Assembly (NCBI GenBank): GCA_963931925.1 | Contig: OZ007567.1 | Location: 96,106,176-96,170,175, forward strand | Origin: Onchidella celtica | Taxonomy: Eukaryota > Mollusca > Gastropoda > Systellommatophora > Onchidiidae | Direction of reading: 5' to 3' | DNA length: 64,000 nt | Shown here: one piece after another, positions 14,401 through 26,400 of the stretch | Numbering within the stretch: position 1 is the stretch's first letter | How the letters are laid out: the number at the start of each line of letters is the position of its first letter | The notes under the pieces: generated by a model | What the model saw: only the letters and a program-made list of their open reading frames with translations | What the model was told of the DNA's origin: nothing | Database searches by the model: none | Program-made: the position numbers and the translations under genes

Positions 14401-17400
14401 CTTCTTGATCACCTCTCGTCAAATGACTTGCTTCCCGAGAGCCAATGTGGCTTTCGTAAAGAGAGGGGAACGGCGGATATGATCTTTGCTGCCAGACAGA
14501 TTCAGGAAAAATGCATGGAACAAAATAAAGCGCTGTACATCACATTTGTTGACCTCACAAAAGCATTTGACACAGTGTGTCGTGAAGGCCTCTGGAAAAT
14601 CTTGGCGAAGTTTGGGTGTCTACCCGAATTCATCACAATAGTGCGCCAGTTTCATGATGGCATGCAAGCTGCAGTCAAAAGCAACGGCAGTGTATCAGAG
14701 CCCTTTGCTGTCACAAATGGGGTAAAACAGGGTTGTGTCTTAGCCCCAACTCTGTTCAGCATCATGTTCTCTGCAATGCTACAAGAAGCCTTTAGCTCTC
14801 CTCCTCAAGGGGTAAGCATCAAGTACCGAACTGATGGCAGTCTATTCAACCTCAGGAGACTTCAGGCAAAAACCAAAACCAAAAGTACTCAAGTCTGTGA
14901 CCTACTATTTGCTGATGATTGTGCACTTCTGGCACACGATGAGGATAGCATGCAAAACTGTGTTGATAAGTTCTCTAGTGCCTGTGACAACTTTGGCCTC
15001 ACAATAAGCACAAAGAAGACGGAAGTGCTCCATCAGCCTACTCCAGACGACAAGTATCCTGTGACCCCAAATATCAAAGTCCATGACAGTCTTCTGAAGG
15101 TGTCGGAGAACTTCACCTATCTTGGCAGTACACCGTCTTCCACGGCTCGTGTTGATACTGAAATTCCCTCAAGAATCAGCAAAGCCAGCTCTGCATTTGG
15201 CAGGCTTCGAAAGAGAGTGTGGGATGTTGCCGGCATTCGCACAGACACTAAGCTGAAAGTGTACAATGCTGTGGTCCTTCCCACCCTACTCTATGGGGCT
15301 GAAACCTGGACAGTGTACCAATCGCATGCCAGAAAACTAAATCACTTTCATCTGGCCTGCCTTAGAAAGATCCTAAGGATCAAATGGCAGGATAAAATTC
15401 CAGACACGGAGGTCCTCAATCGTGCCAAGGAATTGAGCATCTTCTGCCACCTGAAAAAAATTCAGCTACGTTGGGCAGGACATGTTGTCAGAATGCCCGA
15501 CTCCAGACTCCCTAAGCAAATCTTCTTCTCTGAGCTCTCCAATGGAACGAGGAATGTTGGGGCCCCAAAGAGACGTTACAAAGACACTCTCAAGCAATCA
15601 CTGAAGGCCTTTGCCATTGATGTGAGTGAGTGGGAAAAGCTCTCGCTTGATCGTGCAAATTGGAGGGCGGCCCTTACCAGAGGCAGCAAAGCATGGGAAG
15701 CTGACAGAGTCCAGCAGGCTATCAAAAAAAGAGAACGGCGCAAGAAAAGGCCCAGTGGTACTGAACCAACGGAGCACTCTTGTCACTTATGCGGAAGGGT
15801 CTTCAGGGCAAAAATAGGACTTATCAGTCACATGAGAAGCCATAAGTCATGAAAGAACAGTCTTTCCATTCTGTCCTCTGTGTCCTTTACTTCTCTTTAT
15901 TGTCCATGTGTTGAAAATTCTCAACAATTTCTGTTCTTTATTCCTCTGGTGTTGTTAAGGTCATCATCATACCTGATGGACGAACTATTATAGTAAGAAA
16001 TACTGCCTCAAAAAAATAACATTATAGAAGTTATGTAAAGTTATGGTGATGTCTTTAATGAGTTAAGAGGTTAGGAAATCATATCAATTTCCTTTCTTCT
16101 CCCATGAATACTTTTCGCACAACTTGTTTCCTCTCTCTTTCTCTTTCTCTCTTTGCCCTGTCTCTCTCTCCGTTAAAAGTTAAAAGCGCCCTTTACCTGC
16201 TGAGCCGACAGCCAGGTGAGTGGATTAAGGGGAATCTGTGCTGGGAAATTGCTCAAATGACATTAGCTGCAACATGTGACCCCTGTCAGGGCTGACTCAA
16301 CAAGGAACAAGGATAGATCATGGAGCAGACTTTTTTTTTTTTTTAATCTCCTTCATTACCCTCTATCGCGCCTTGTGCCATTAAATTTTTCTTTGGGCTG
16401 TCTAGTATGCGCACTTTCTCCACCCCCGCCCCCAAACCATTTTTGTTGTTGTTGAAGTGTATGGCGAAAGCCTGATAACTCTTCCTTCCTCCCCCCCCCC
16501 CCTTTTTTTTTTCAAACATAATGTAAAAGAGGACGACTTGTTTATCTGGATATTTCGAGAAAATAATGCTTCTATTTTGACTCAATGTGCCAGGTCTCTC
16601 ATTCCGCTAGCTGAATGAAAACAATTTTGACGTGTCCGAGCCAGTGAGGCCTGTTCCAACTGTTTCAGTCTCGCCTCTACACGGGGTCCCGTGAACTCCA
16701 TAGTCCACGTCATCGCATACCCAAAACCGAGACAATTTAGACTCAGTGCGCCTATCAGCCTCACCCATAGCCTCCCACTACAGGCTGCAGCAGCAAGGTT
16801 CTATTCCCAACACAGGAAAGCTACGCCTTTCTTCTCTGTCCGGTTGGAGGAAAAGAAAAGAAAATAGCCGCTTGTAAAAGCACCCCTACGGTGTCCAACG
16901 TACAACCCATAAATACAACAGAGGCGGAACTTTCATTGTTTCTGGACATAAAAAGCCTATCAATGCCGACAGTGAAGAGACAGTAAAGAGCCCGGACAAG
17001 GGAAGATAGCACAAAAAAATCATCAACACCACGGTAATTTTTGTTTTAGCAGGTGTCATTACATCGTGGATTCTCAAACCTTGGGAACACCAGATTTTGT
17101 GATGTGGTCACCCATTGGTGCTGTGTGGTTCTGCGGTGGATCCATTACGAAACTGAAATTATTATTGTAAAAACAAAAGCCCTTGGGGTCGAAGCAAAAT
17201 CAAAAAAAGCCCAAAAGAAAAAGTTGTATTTGCCTGGCGTTGTTTCTGTAAAGCGCATAGAGCATTTTAAATGGATATGCGCTATATAAATGCTATACAT
17301 TATTATTATTATTATTAAGTAATACAGAAACGATACAATAAAACGCTGGGGGAAGACAAATCCAGCTTTCCGTTCACCAGCCTTTAGCGGGCAAAAACAT

Positions 17401-20400
17401 GTAAGAGAGGAACTACGAAAATCGAACACATGAAGAAATCTCAAAATCCTCACAAATGCGGATACTTATCATACGCGACTTCCAGTCAAATCACCTTTTT
17501 GCCACACTTTGACACTGGATCCATACGGCATGGTTAAGGGGTTGGAGTTTTGAGGATGTGATGTAGGGGGTGAGATAAACTAAAATTACGGTCTGGCGTT
17601 CAAACACTGCATGTGTCTGAATGTGATGTTTCCACTTTCTCTCACTAACTTTCTTCTGACACCAGCCGTGATGGGCACGGCACAAACACACTAAATAATC
17701 GACTATCTCTCTTCTATAAGTTATAACAAACGATATCTGTATTGCTTACATATATACAATAATTATTAATTCATTCAATAATAATAGGAACACAGGTCAT
17801 ACAATTTCATGTGGATTTCGATGGAATGAAGTTGATGCAAATCAGTACATGCTAATTAAATGGCTTCGTAATATTCAATTTCTAGCACATTTTATAAAAC
17901 ACATGGGAACATTCAGCATAAGGAAACCTCTCCTTTAGGGGCGTATGGCGCTATCTGGGCACTGGTTCTTCCTCTCTACCCTGGCTTGACTGCGCAGTTA
18001 GATCAACAGGTATCGGCCGGTACCAATAGGTCGGGAAGCCAAGAAGCCACGATGTCGTTAATCAAAGTACAAGAAGTTGAGAAGCCAAGAAGGTGTTGTT
18101 CTTCCTCCTCACTCAGCAACAGCTCAAATGCCGACAAGATACCAAAGATACCACGCTCTGACAAAGGATGTTTGCGGGTTCCCTGACCTTCCCCACTCAC
18201 AAGACTAGTACAAAGTTACAGTTGCAGTTGTGATCTCCTCTTCGGCACGAAGCTGGTGAGTGCTCTCAGCGGTCTGAAGTTGGAAGGAGCGTTCGGGGAT
18301 TTATACCCAGTCAGGTAGCGTCCCAAGACGCCCACCGAGTGTGCATTAGTTATCCTAATAGCCACCCCCGTCGGCTCCACGTCAAATACTATTGAAACAG
18401 CTCTACCCCCCCAAGCAATTCCCAGGTGATCTGATCGACAAGTACGGCGGTCAAGTAAACACTACCCTTTTCGGGTGTCAAAGCGCTTCAGTTGCATCCC
18501 ATACTTTCCCCCTCTGGCCTACAATGACTCTGTCTCCCCGCCGTTAACTATCTTCCCACGCTAGTTATAGGCACAATATTATTATAACTACTAATTATAC
18601 CTTGCCAATCTATCACCCTGTTACAATCGCCCCCACTTAAGTCGATTTTCCCTGGCAAAATCGGCTAATAAAATTATTAATCTACTGGTAATCTAGATAG
18701 AGTGTCGGCCCATAGAGCGTCTCGCCCCCTGATGTTGCTGACTCGAAAGTTATATGGTTGCAGCGCCAGGTTCCATCTAGTTACCCTCGCGTTCTTCTGG
18801 TCTTTAGTTCGCATCCAAGTTAGAGGTCGGTGGTCCGTCTCTAACACGAAGTTTCTCCCATACAGATACGCCTGCAACTTACTAACGGCGAAAACTATGG
18901 CCAGGCATTCCTTTTCAATTGTTGAGTAGTTCTTCTCCGCGGGTTTCAACTTTCTGCTAACATATACAGCTGGATACTTCGTACCCTCGTCTTCTTGAAG
19001 TAGGCAGCCACTCACTCCAAGGTTAGATGCGTCTGTCTGGAGAATCAGTTCCTTGTTCCAGTCTGGCATCCGTAGTATCGGCTCGGAACTCAAACAAATT
19101 TTTAGGGCATTGAACGCGTTCTCCTGCGCGTGTCCCCACGCGAACTTTGTGCCCTGGGACTTCTTTGTGAGGTCTGACAACGGCGCCGAGATTGCACTGT
19201 AATTTGGTACAAACTTCCGATAGTACCCCGTTAGCCCCAGGAAACTCCTCACTTGTGTCTTGGACGTCGGTCGGTCACAGTCGACAATGGCTCGCACCTT
19301 ACTCTCCTGCGGTCTTACAGTCCCCTGTCCCAGCTTATGGCCTAAGTACTCGACTTCTGTCATCCCTATTAGCGTCTTGGTAGGTCTAGCTTTTAAATTT
19401 GCCCGTCTCAGTCGCTCGAAGACATTCCGACAACGTTCCAAGTGGTCAGGCCAATTTGCACTGTGTATAAGACAGTCGTCTACAAATGCATCTACCCCTT
19501 CGCCAGCATCTTTTAATACTTTCCTCATGAGCCTGTTAAATGTGGCGGGGGATCCCTTCAACCCGAACGGCATGACCCTGTACTGGTATAGCCCAAACGG
19601 TGTGGCGAACGCCGTCAGGTGTTTATCTTCCTCGGCCATCGGAACTTGATAAAAGCCCTTTGTCAAGTCCAGCTTGGTGAAATATTTTGCCTCCGCTAGA
19701 TTGGAAATAATGGCTTCTACCTCAGGCATCGGTTCGGCGTCATCGGCAGTCACAACATTTAGCCGCCTGTAGTCGTTGCAGAAACGATGTTGACCATCGG
19801 GCTTCTTAACTAATACAATTGGACTATTGTACGGGGACTCGGACGGTTCGATGATTCTGGCCGCAAGCATCTTGCCTACCTCAGCATTGACAGCTTCTCT
19901 AGTTGAGTACGGTAGTTGGTAGGGTCTTACCTTCACAGGTTTTTGATCTAGCAATGGGATTTTGTGCTTGATCAGGTCAGTGAGCCCCGGTACATCGGTA
20001 AATATATCTTTGTATTCTTCCATGAGCTCTTGCATCTGTTCTCTCTGATCCTGATCTAGCGTGTCCCCTAACTGTACATCCCTGTAGGTTTCGGTCTGTT
20101 CTAGCTTAGGCATGACTGTCTCCAGAGGCATCGAAGTCGCTTCCTCTCCTTCATCGGTCTCGTCAATTATAGCTGCAGCTATTGCCTCTGTGTTTTCCTG
20201 TTCGTCTTCCCTCTCAATATACTTCTTCAGCATATTCGCGTGATACAGTCGTCTCTTCCCCTTGACGTTCACCATGTAGTTCACTGACCCTCTCTGCTCT
20301 TCTACTTTGTAAGGCCCTTTCCAAGTCGTCTGTAGTTTCGATCCGTCACTTGGGAGAAGTATGAGGACGGAATCGCCCACTTGGAATTTCCTCTGTTTGG

Positions 20401-23400
20401 CCCCCCTATCGTAGTATTTCTTCTGCCTGTGTTTTTCGACGCTGCTGTTCTCGGCTACGACTTTCATGGCATCCTCCAATCGTTCCCTCATATCTACCAC
20501 GTATTCGTACGATGACCTCGTTTCTGACTCCGCTTCCCCAGTCCACAGATTCTTCAGTATTGCAAGTGGTCCTCTCACAGGGTGACCGAACACTAGTTCA
20601 AACGGCGAAAAACCTGTACTGGCCTGTGGGGTTTCGCGATACGCGAACAGCAGTGGACACAACATTCTGTCCCAGTCCTTGGGTCTGTCATGAGCTACTC
20701 GGCGAAGCATATTCTTCAGCACTCCGTTAAATCTTTCACACAGACCATTGGCCATCGCGTGGTAGGGCGAGCAGAATATCTGTTTCGTTTTGAGAAGTGC
20801 ACTGACCTCTCTCATCAGCTCACCGGTAAACTGTGATCCCCTATCTGAAACTATTTCCTTTGGTATGCCTAACCGAGAAAATATTTCCATTAACGCTTCA
20901 CTGACCTGCTCAGCTGATATCCCCCTTAAGGCTACGGCATCCGGGAAACGCGTGGCATAATCTACTAGCGTCAAAATATAACGCGATCTCCCATATTCCG
21001 TACGCGGAAGTGGACCAACCAAATCTATGGCGACGCTACCTTTATTGGATGTCCTTTGACACGCGTCACACGATCGACAGAAACGACCTACGTCCGCACC
21101 TATCCCAGGCCAAAAGAACGACTGCATTATTCTGTCCTGTGTGCGCGAAATTCCTAAGTGTCCCCCGAACACTCCTTCGTGAGCTATCTTCATCAGCTCA
21201 CTTCGGTACTGCTTAGGTACCAACAACTGCTCCACATCAGCACGTCCAGCCCCGGCCTTCTTTACCCGATAGTAAATTCCCTTACTCTCCTTTATGTGAG
21301 TACCTACCTCAGCCGATTGCTCCAACGTGGCTCTCTCCCTTAAAACTCTCAAAGTTTCGTCCTCTCTCTGGGCCCGGGCTATCTCACCTGGTGTGAGTTC
21401 CCCTATCTTGGCCCCTACCCTTACCTCCTCCGTTGAGTTGCCCTTGGCCTCCTCATTATCTGTGGTCTGACTCACTTTCGCACTCGCATTCTCACACTCA
21501 TGCTCTTCCTTGTCAATCTCCACCTTGCGAGATCGCGTGAGTACCACACTTATCTTCTCAAGAGACGCCCCCTTTATGTTTCCTATAATCAAATCGGCCA
21601 CTGGGTCTTCCACTACTAGCGCTTTGAGAAGCCCAGTATAAAATGGGGTTTCTACCCACATTTCCGCGACAGGAGCAGACCTTCTCGTCCCGTCCATCAG
21701 GACATAACTCCTGTTCTTCCCAGTTAAGCTGTTAGGAGGCAGTTTGTCCCTTTTTATAATCGCACACGTGCATCCCGTGTCACGAAGGATAGTAATCTCT
21801 TTATCCCCTATCCTCCCCTTCTCCAAAAATGGAGCGGATAAATCATTCTCCGGAACATCGTCTTCGGGCTCATGTTCTGTCGAACCTTCTAACTCAATAC
21901 TCTTACCTTCCGTCTCCCAAGAAATGAAGGTCTGTGGCCCAACACTCTGCTCAGCCCCTGGTTGAGTATTCGCCCTGCCCGATGACTCCCACTGACTGTC
22001 ATCGGCTTCCTCATCGCTGGTTAGTACGACTGCGGTCGTCTCTTTCTGTCTCTTCCTACAGAATCTCGCAATATGGAGAAGTGACCCACACACAAAACAA
22101 CCACGCCCACTCTCACGCTGTGACTTACCTCGGTTGTCCTCGACAGTGGCAGCAGCACCCTTCTTCGTCCTGCCCTTGTCACACTGCCTACTCAGGTGAT
22201 TGGGAGAGCCACAGTTGAAGCATACCGGTTTACTCACTCCTAAACCTTTACTTCTGCTCTCCTCAACCCTCTTACCTGACTTCTGCTGTTGCTCCAGCCC
22301 TCGCTTCGACTGATATGCCTCACTATACAAGTCCGCCATCTCAACTAACTCATGCACGGACTTAGGGTCTCTCTCTTTCAAATATATGGAAAGATTACAG
22401 TCGACAATCTTCAACATCTGCTCCCTGACTAACAGATCCGTAATCCCTTCCATAGTTCTCTCTGCCTCTGAGAGGTCTACCCACCTCTCAAAATATCTCT
22501 GCAATCTCACGGACAGCTGCGTATAAGTTTCGTCCTTATCTAGACGACTCTCCCTAAACTTACGCCTATAACCCTCTGCCGTGAGGTGATACTTCTTGAA
22601 CAACACCTTCTTTACCTTCTCGTAATCCCTACTGTCTTCATCGCTGAGACCGGAATAAACATCTAACGCCCTGCCAGTTAACAATGCCCCTAACATGTCT
22701 GCCCAGGTGTCTTCTTCCCAATCATTTGCCTGCGCGAGCCTTTCAAATCTTTTCAAATACGAGTCCAGATCCTCGTGCGAGTCATCAAAAATGGCAATTT
22801 TAGGTACCTTCGGGGCAGCAGATTTTCCATTCCCTTTACCATTGTGACACCCGTTTTTGGCTAGTTCCCGTTCGCATTCCATTCTCTCCCTTTCAAATTG
22901 TCTTTCCTTCTCCTTTTCTTCTCGTTCGCGCTCCTTTTCTTCTCGTTCGATAGCCCTTTGTTCTCGGTTTTGGGCTTTCTCTTCGTCCCACCTAATTTTG
23001 AATTCCTCATCACTAATGCCTTCTTGTCTGGCAAGCTTCAGTGCGCCCAGATAGTCCATCAGCAATTGACCTGTAAACAAAGCTAACAATAAAGCGTGGA
23101 TCGTAACTGTGAAGTTAACAACAATATTCCTGCAATAGCAAACAACAATTTTCTCTGTGACAAAAGATAAAATTGAACAGTCAATGCACAGGTAAAATCA
23201 GAGCATGTCGCAGGCACTAAATGTCAATCTCTCTCACTCGCCTCAGGGCAGATGACCTGTCCACACAATCACACAATAGCCCCTTGACACGACCCAGATC
23301 AAAATTAAATGTTATTTACTAGCAGGATCCCACTTCTGACACCATTGTGATGTTTCCACTTTCTCTCACTAACTTTCTTCTGACACCAGCTGTGATGGGC

Positions 23401-26400
23401 ACGGCACAAACACACTAAATAATCGACTATCTCTCTTCTATAAGTTATAACAAACGATATCTGTATTGCTTACATATATACAATAATTATTAATTCATTC
23501 AATAATAATAGGAACACAGGTCATACAATTTCATGTGGATTTCGATGGAATGAAGTTGATGCAAATCAGTACATGCTAATTAAATGGCTTCGTAATATTC
23601 AATTTCTAGCACATTTTATAAAACACATGGGAACATTCAGCATAAGGAAACCTCTCCTTTAGGGGTGTATGGCGCTATCTGGGCACTGGTTCTTCCTCTC
23701 TACCCTGGCTTGACTGCGCAGTTAGATCAACAGGTATCGGCCGGTACCAATAGGTCGGGAAGCCAAGAAGCCACGATGTCGTTAATCAAAGTACAAGAAG
23801 TTGAGAAGCCAAGAAGGTGTTGTTCTTCCTCCTCACTCAGCAACAGCTCAAATGCCGACAAGATACCAAAGATACCACGCTCTGACAAAGGATGTTTGCG
23901 GGTTCCCTGACCTTCCCCACTCACAAGACTAGTACAAAGTTACAGTTGCAGTTGTGGTCTCCTCTTCGGCACGAAGCTGGTGAGTGCTCTCAGCGGTCTG
24001 AAGTTGGAAGGAGCGTTCGGGGATTTATACCCAGTCAGGTAGCGTCCCAAGACGCCCACCGAGTGTGCATTAGTTATCCTAATAGCCACCCCCGTCGGCT
24101 CCACGTCAAATACTATTGAAACAGCTCTACCCCCCCAAGCAATTCCCAGGTGATCTGATCGACAAGTACGGCGGTCAAGTAAACACTACCCTTTTCGGGT
24201 GTCAAAGCGCTTCAGTTGCATCCCATACTTTCCCCCTCTGGCCTACAATGACTCTGTCTCCCCGCCGTTAACTATCTTCCCACGCTAGTTATAGGCACAA
24301 TATTATTATAACTACTAGTTATACCTTGCCAATCTATCACCCTGTTACACTGAATAAAAAATTATCAAGATGCCAATATTCAGAAACAATAACTGGGGAT
24401 AGAATCTAATGTAAATTATCACTGATAATTTTTCAAGGTTTTACCTGAGTGAATAGGTGTTTGTGGCACTTAAAGATGTGCCGGTGATTTCACAGACATT
24501 TTCATTCTAAAACCGGCCTTTTCTGTCCTTGTATAATATTAAACATATTATTAATATTAAAAAGTATAACACGAAGCATTTGAAAGTCAACCAAGAAATT
24601 GCACTCTCCTCTCTCTCTCTCTAAATCCATCCAAAAACAAAACAAAAAAAGTAATAGCCGAGCCACACACCCTTCAACAGACTGCCATAGATAATCATTC
24701 ATTCACCAGCTTTTGGGTAAGACAGATCTAGAACCCAATCTCCGGCAAATAATCAGTCCACGTACCATTTTGCATAGGTAAGCAATCACCGACATGGATT
24801 AAACTCTTCAAACACCAGACTCATATGCCTGCCACTATAAAACTGGATCAAGGGACCGAACACAAGAAAGCTGCGACATTGCTTTCGAAGTGCATTGTCG
24901 GCCTTAAGAGTCCAACGGATAAATTCAAGGATGGTCAAACAAAGCAGGAAAGCTGATTATATACACGACCAAATGAAAGAAATGGAGAAGGAAAGAAAAA
25001 AACTGATGGAAAGAAATAATAGGATGAGATGAAATAAAACAAATAGATAAAATTTCTTACACATGTTACCAACATCTAGCTGGTTTCTGATTAGTTATTG
25101 GCTTAAACATGAAAGAGAAACCACTAGCCATAATGGTGTGGAGTCCGGCACAACTAAATGCAACAATGCCATCTCATGTTTTCTTTTGGAATCTCACTTT
25201 CAGAGGACTCCCGCTGTGATAAAATAGAAGATATGGGAATAAAGATCGGAGGCCGAAACATCACAAACCTTCGCTACGCTGATGACACAGCTCTTATGTC
25301 AGATAACATCACCAGCATGAAAAGAGTGTTGCACAGAGTGGATGAAGCGGGCAAGACAGCAGGCCTACACCTAAATGCTAAGAAAACGAAAGTCATGCAT
25401 ACTGGAACAGGGCACCATGAACACCAGGAGATACTAGTAAACAAAACAGCACTAGAAAAAGTGACTGATTTCAAATACCTAGGATCACATAAATCGCAAG
25501 ATGGAAGCTGCTCAAAGGACATAAAAACAAGGATAGGAATGGCAAAACACAAAATGGTTCAACTAAACAACATTTGGAAGGATAGAGGCACACCAACGGA
25601 CCTCAAAGTGAACATACTTAAGTGCTTGATCTGGCCAGTCCTACTATATGGTTGTGAAGCCTGGACACTCAAAAAGGCAGACATAACAAGATTGGAGGCA
25701 GCTGAAATGTGGCTTTACAGAAGGCTACTCAGAATAAGTTGGACAGAAAGGAGAACAAATACAAGCATCTTAGAACAGCTTGGCACCACCAGAAGAATAA
25801 CACCTGAAATAAATAAAAGAAGACTTGCATACATCGGCCACGCGGCCCGAAACAAAAGCACGGCCCTTATGATATCAATCCTTCAAGGAAAGACAGAAAC
25901 AAAGAGAAAACAGGGAAGACCACCCATTACATATCACGATAACATCAAGAAAGTCAGCCAGCTGGAAATAAGTGAAATAACTAGGAAAGCTAAGGACAGG
26001 ATTGGGTGGAGGAGATTTTGTCGTGACATCCACTGTAGCAGCTAACATCGATGACGATGAAGCCGACAGGTGACAGGTGAGGTGAGGTGACCAAGCACTA
26101 TTTGCCCAGCAAATCCATGCATGAAAAGCTTTATTTTGGGTATCTAATCTTTAATCATGCACCGCCTACTACAAAGTCAAAAAATGTTCTGTCCATCTCC
26201 GATGTATGAGCTTCAGATTAAACATGGGTTACAAATATATCTGAATGATTGTGGTAAATAAAATTAAGTAGGGCTTACACTTCTTCGGAATACAACTATT
26301 CTATTTTCTCTTGTTTCTCTGATTCAATAAGCTGTTGGTGGGCTGTATAGCTGTATTAAAAATATACTGGTTTTTCCTTCCTTAAGTGTATCTTTATTTC

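Larger units (their letters stand above)
11681..15990 (+). mobile_element. Full-length APE-type non-LTR retrotransposon (LINE)
   Basis: A 4310-bp element lies between two identical 52-bp duplications. Its 5' end starts CAGGTCAGGTCAG, followed by about 950 bp without a convincing protein, including a 39-bp tandem repeat (12279-12356). It then has endonuclease and reverse transcriptase frames and a short 3' UTR. The 3' end has no poly(A); it contains a short TCATCATCAT motif. It lies antisense to the ADGRA gene, in its largest intron. The identical duplication and almost open frame indicate a recent insertion. The clade is unsettled: the protein resembles endonuclease-RTs often labelled craniofacial development protein 2-like in invertebrates, of RTE or I/Nimb type. 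Confidence 0.9.
17622..24349 (-). mobile_element. Ty3/gypsy LTR retrotransposon, Gmr1-like gene order, looks whole
   Basis: A 6728-bp element on the minus strand, in the same sense as ADGRA. It has two 1004-bp LTRs (TG...CA on both strands) that differ at about four bases by eye, a 5-bp target duplication, and one long gag-pol frame. Sequence next to the 5' LTR (23327-23345) fits a primer site for tRNA-Leu, and a G-rich polypurine tract precedes the 3' LTR (about 18626-18640). In pol the integrase lies before reverse transcriptase and RNase H, the reverse of most Ty3/gypsy elements and characteristic of the Gmr1 lineage first described in cod. No env-like frame is present. It looks whole, with no break seen. 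The near-identical LTRs mark it as young; no absolute age can be given without a rate. Confidence 0.93.
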
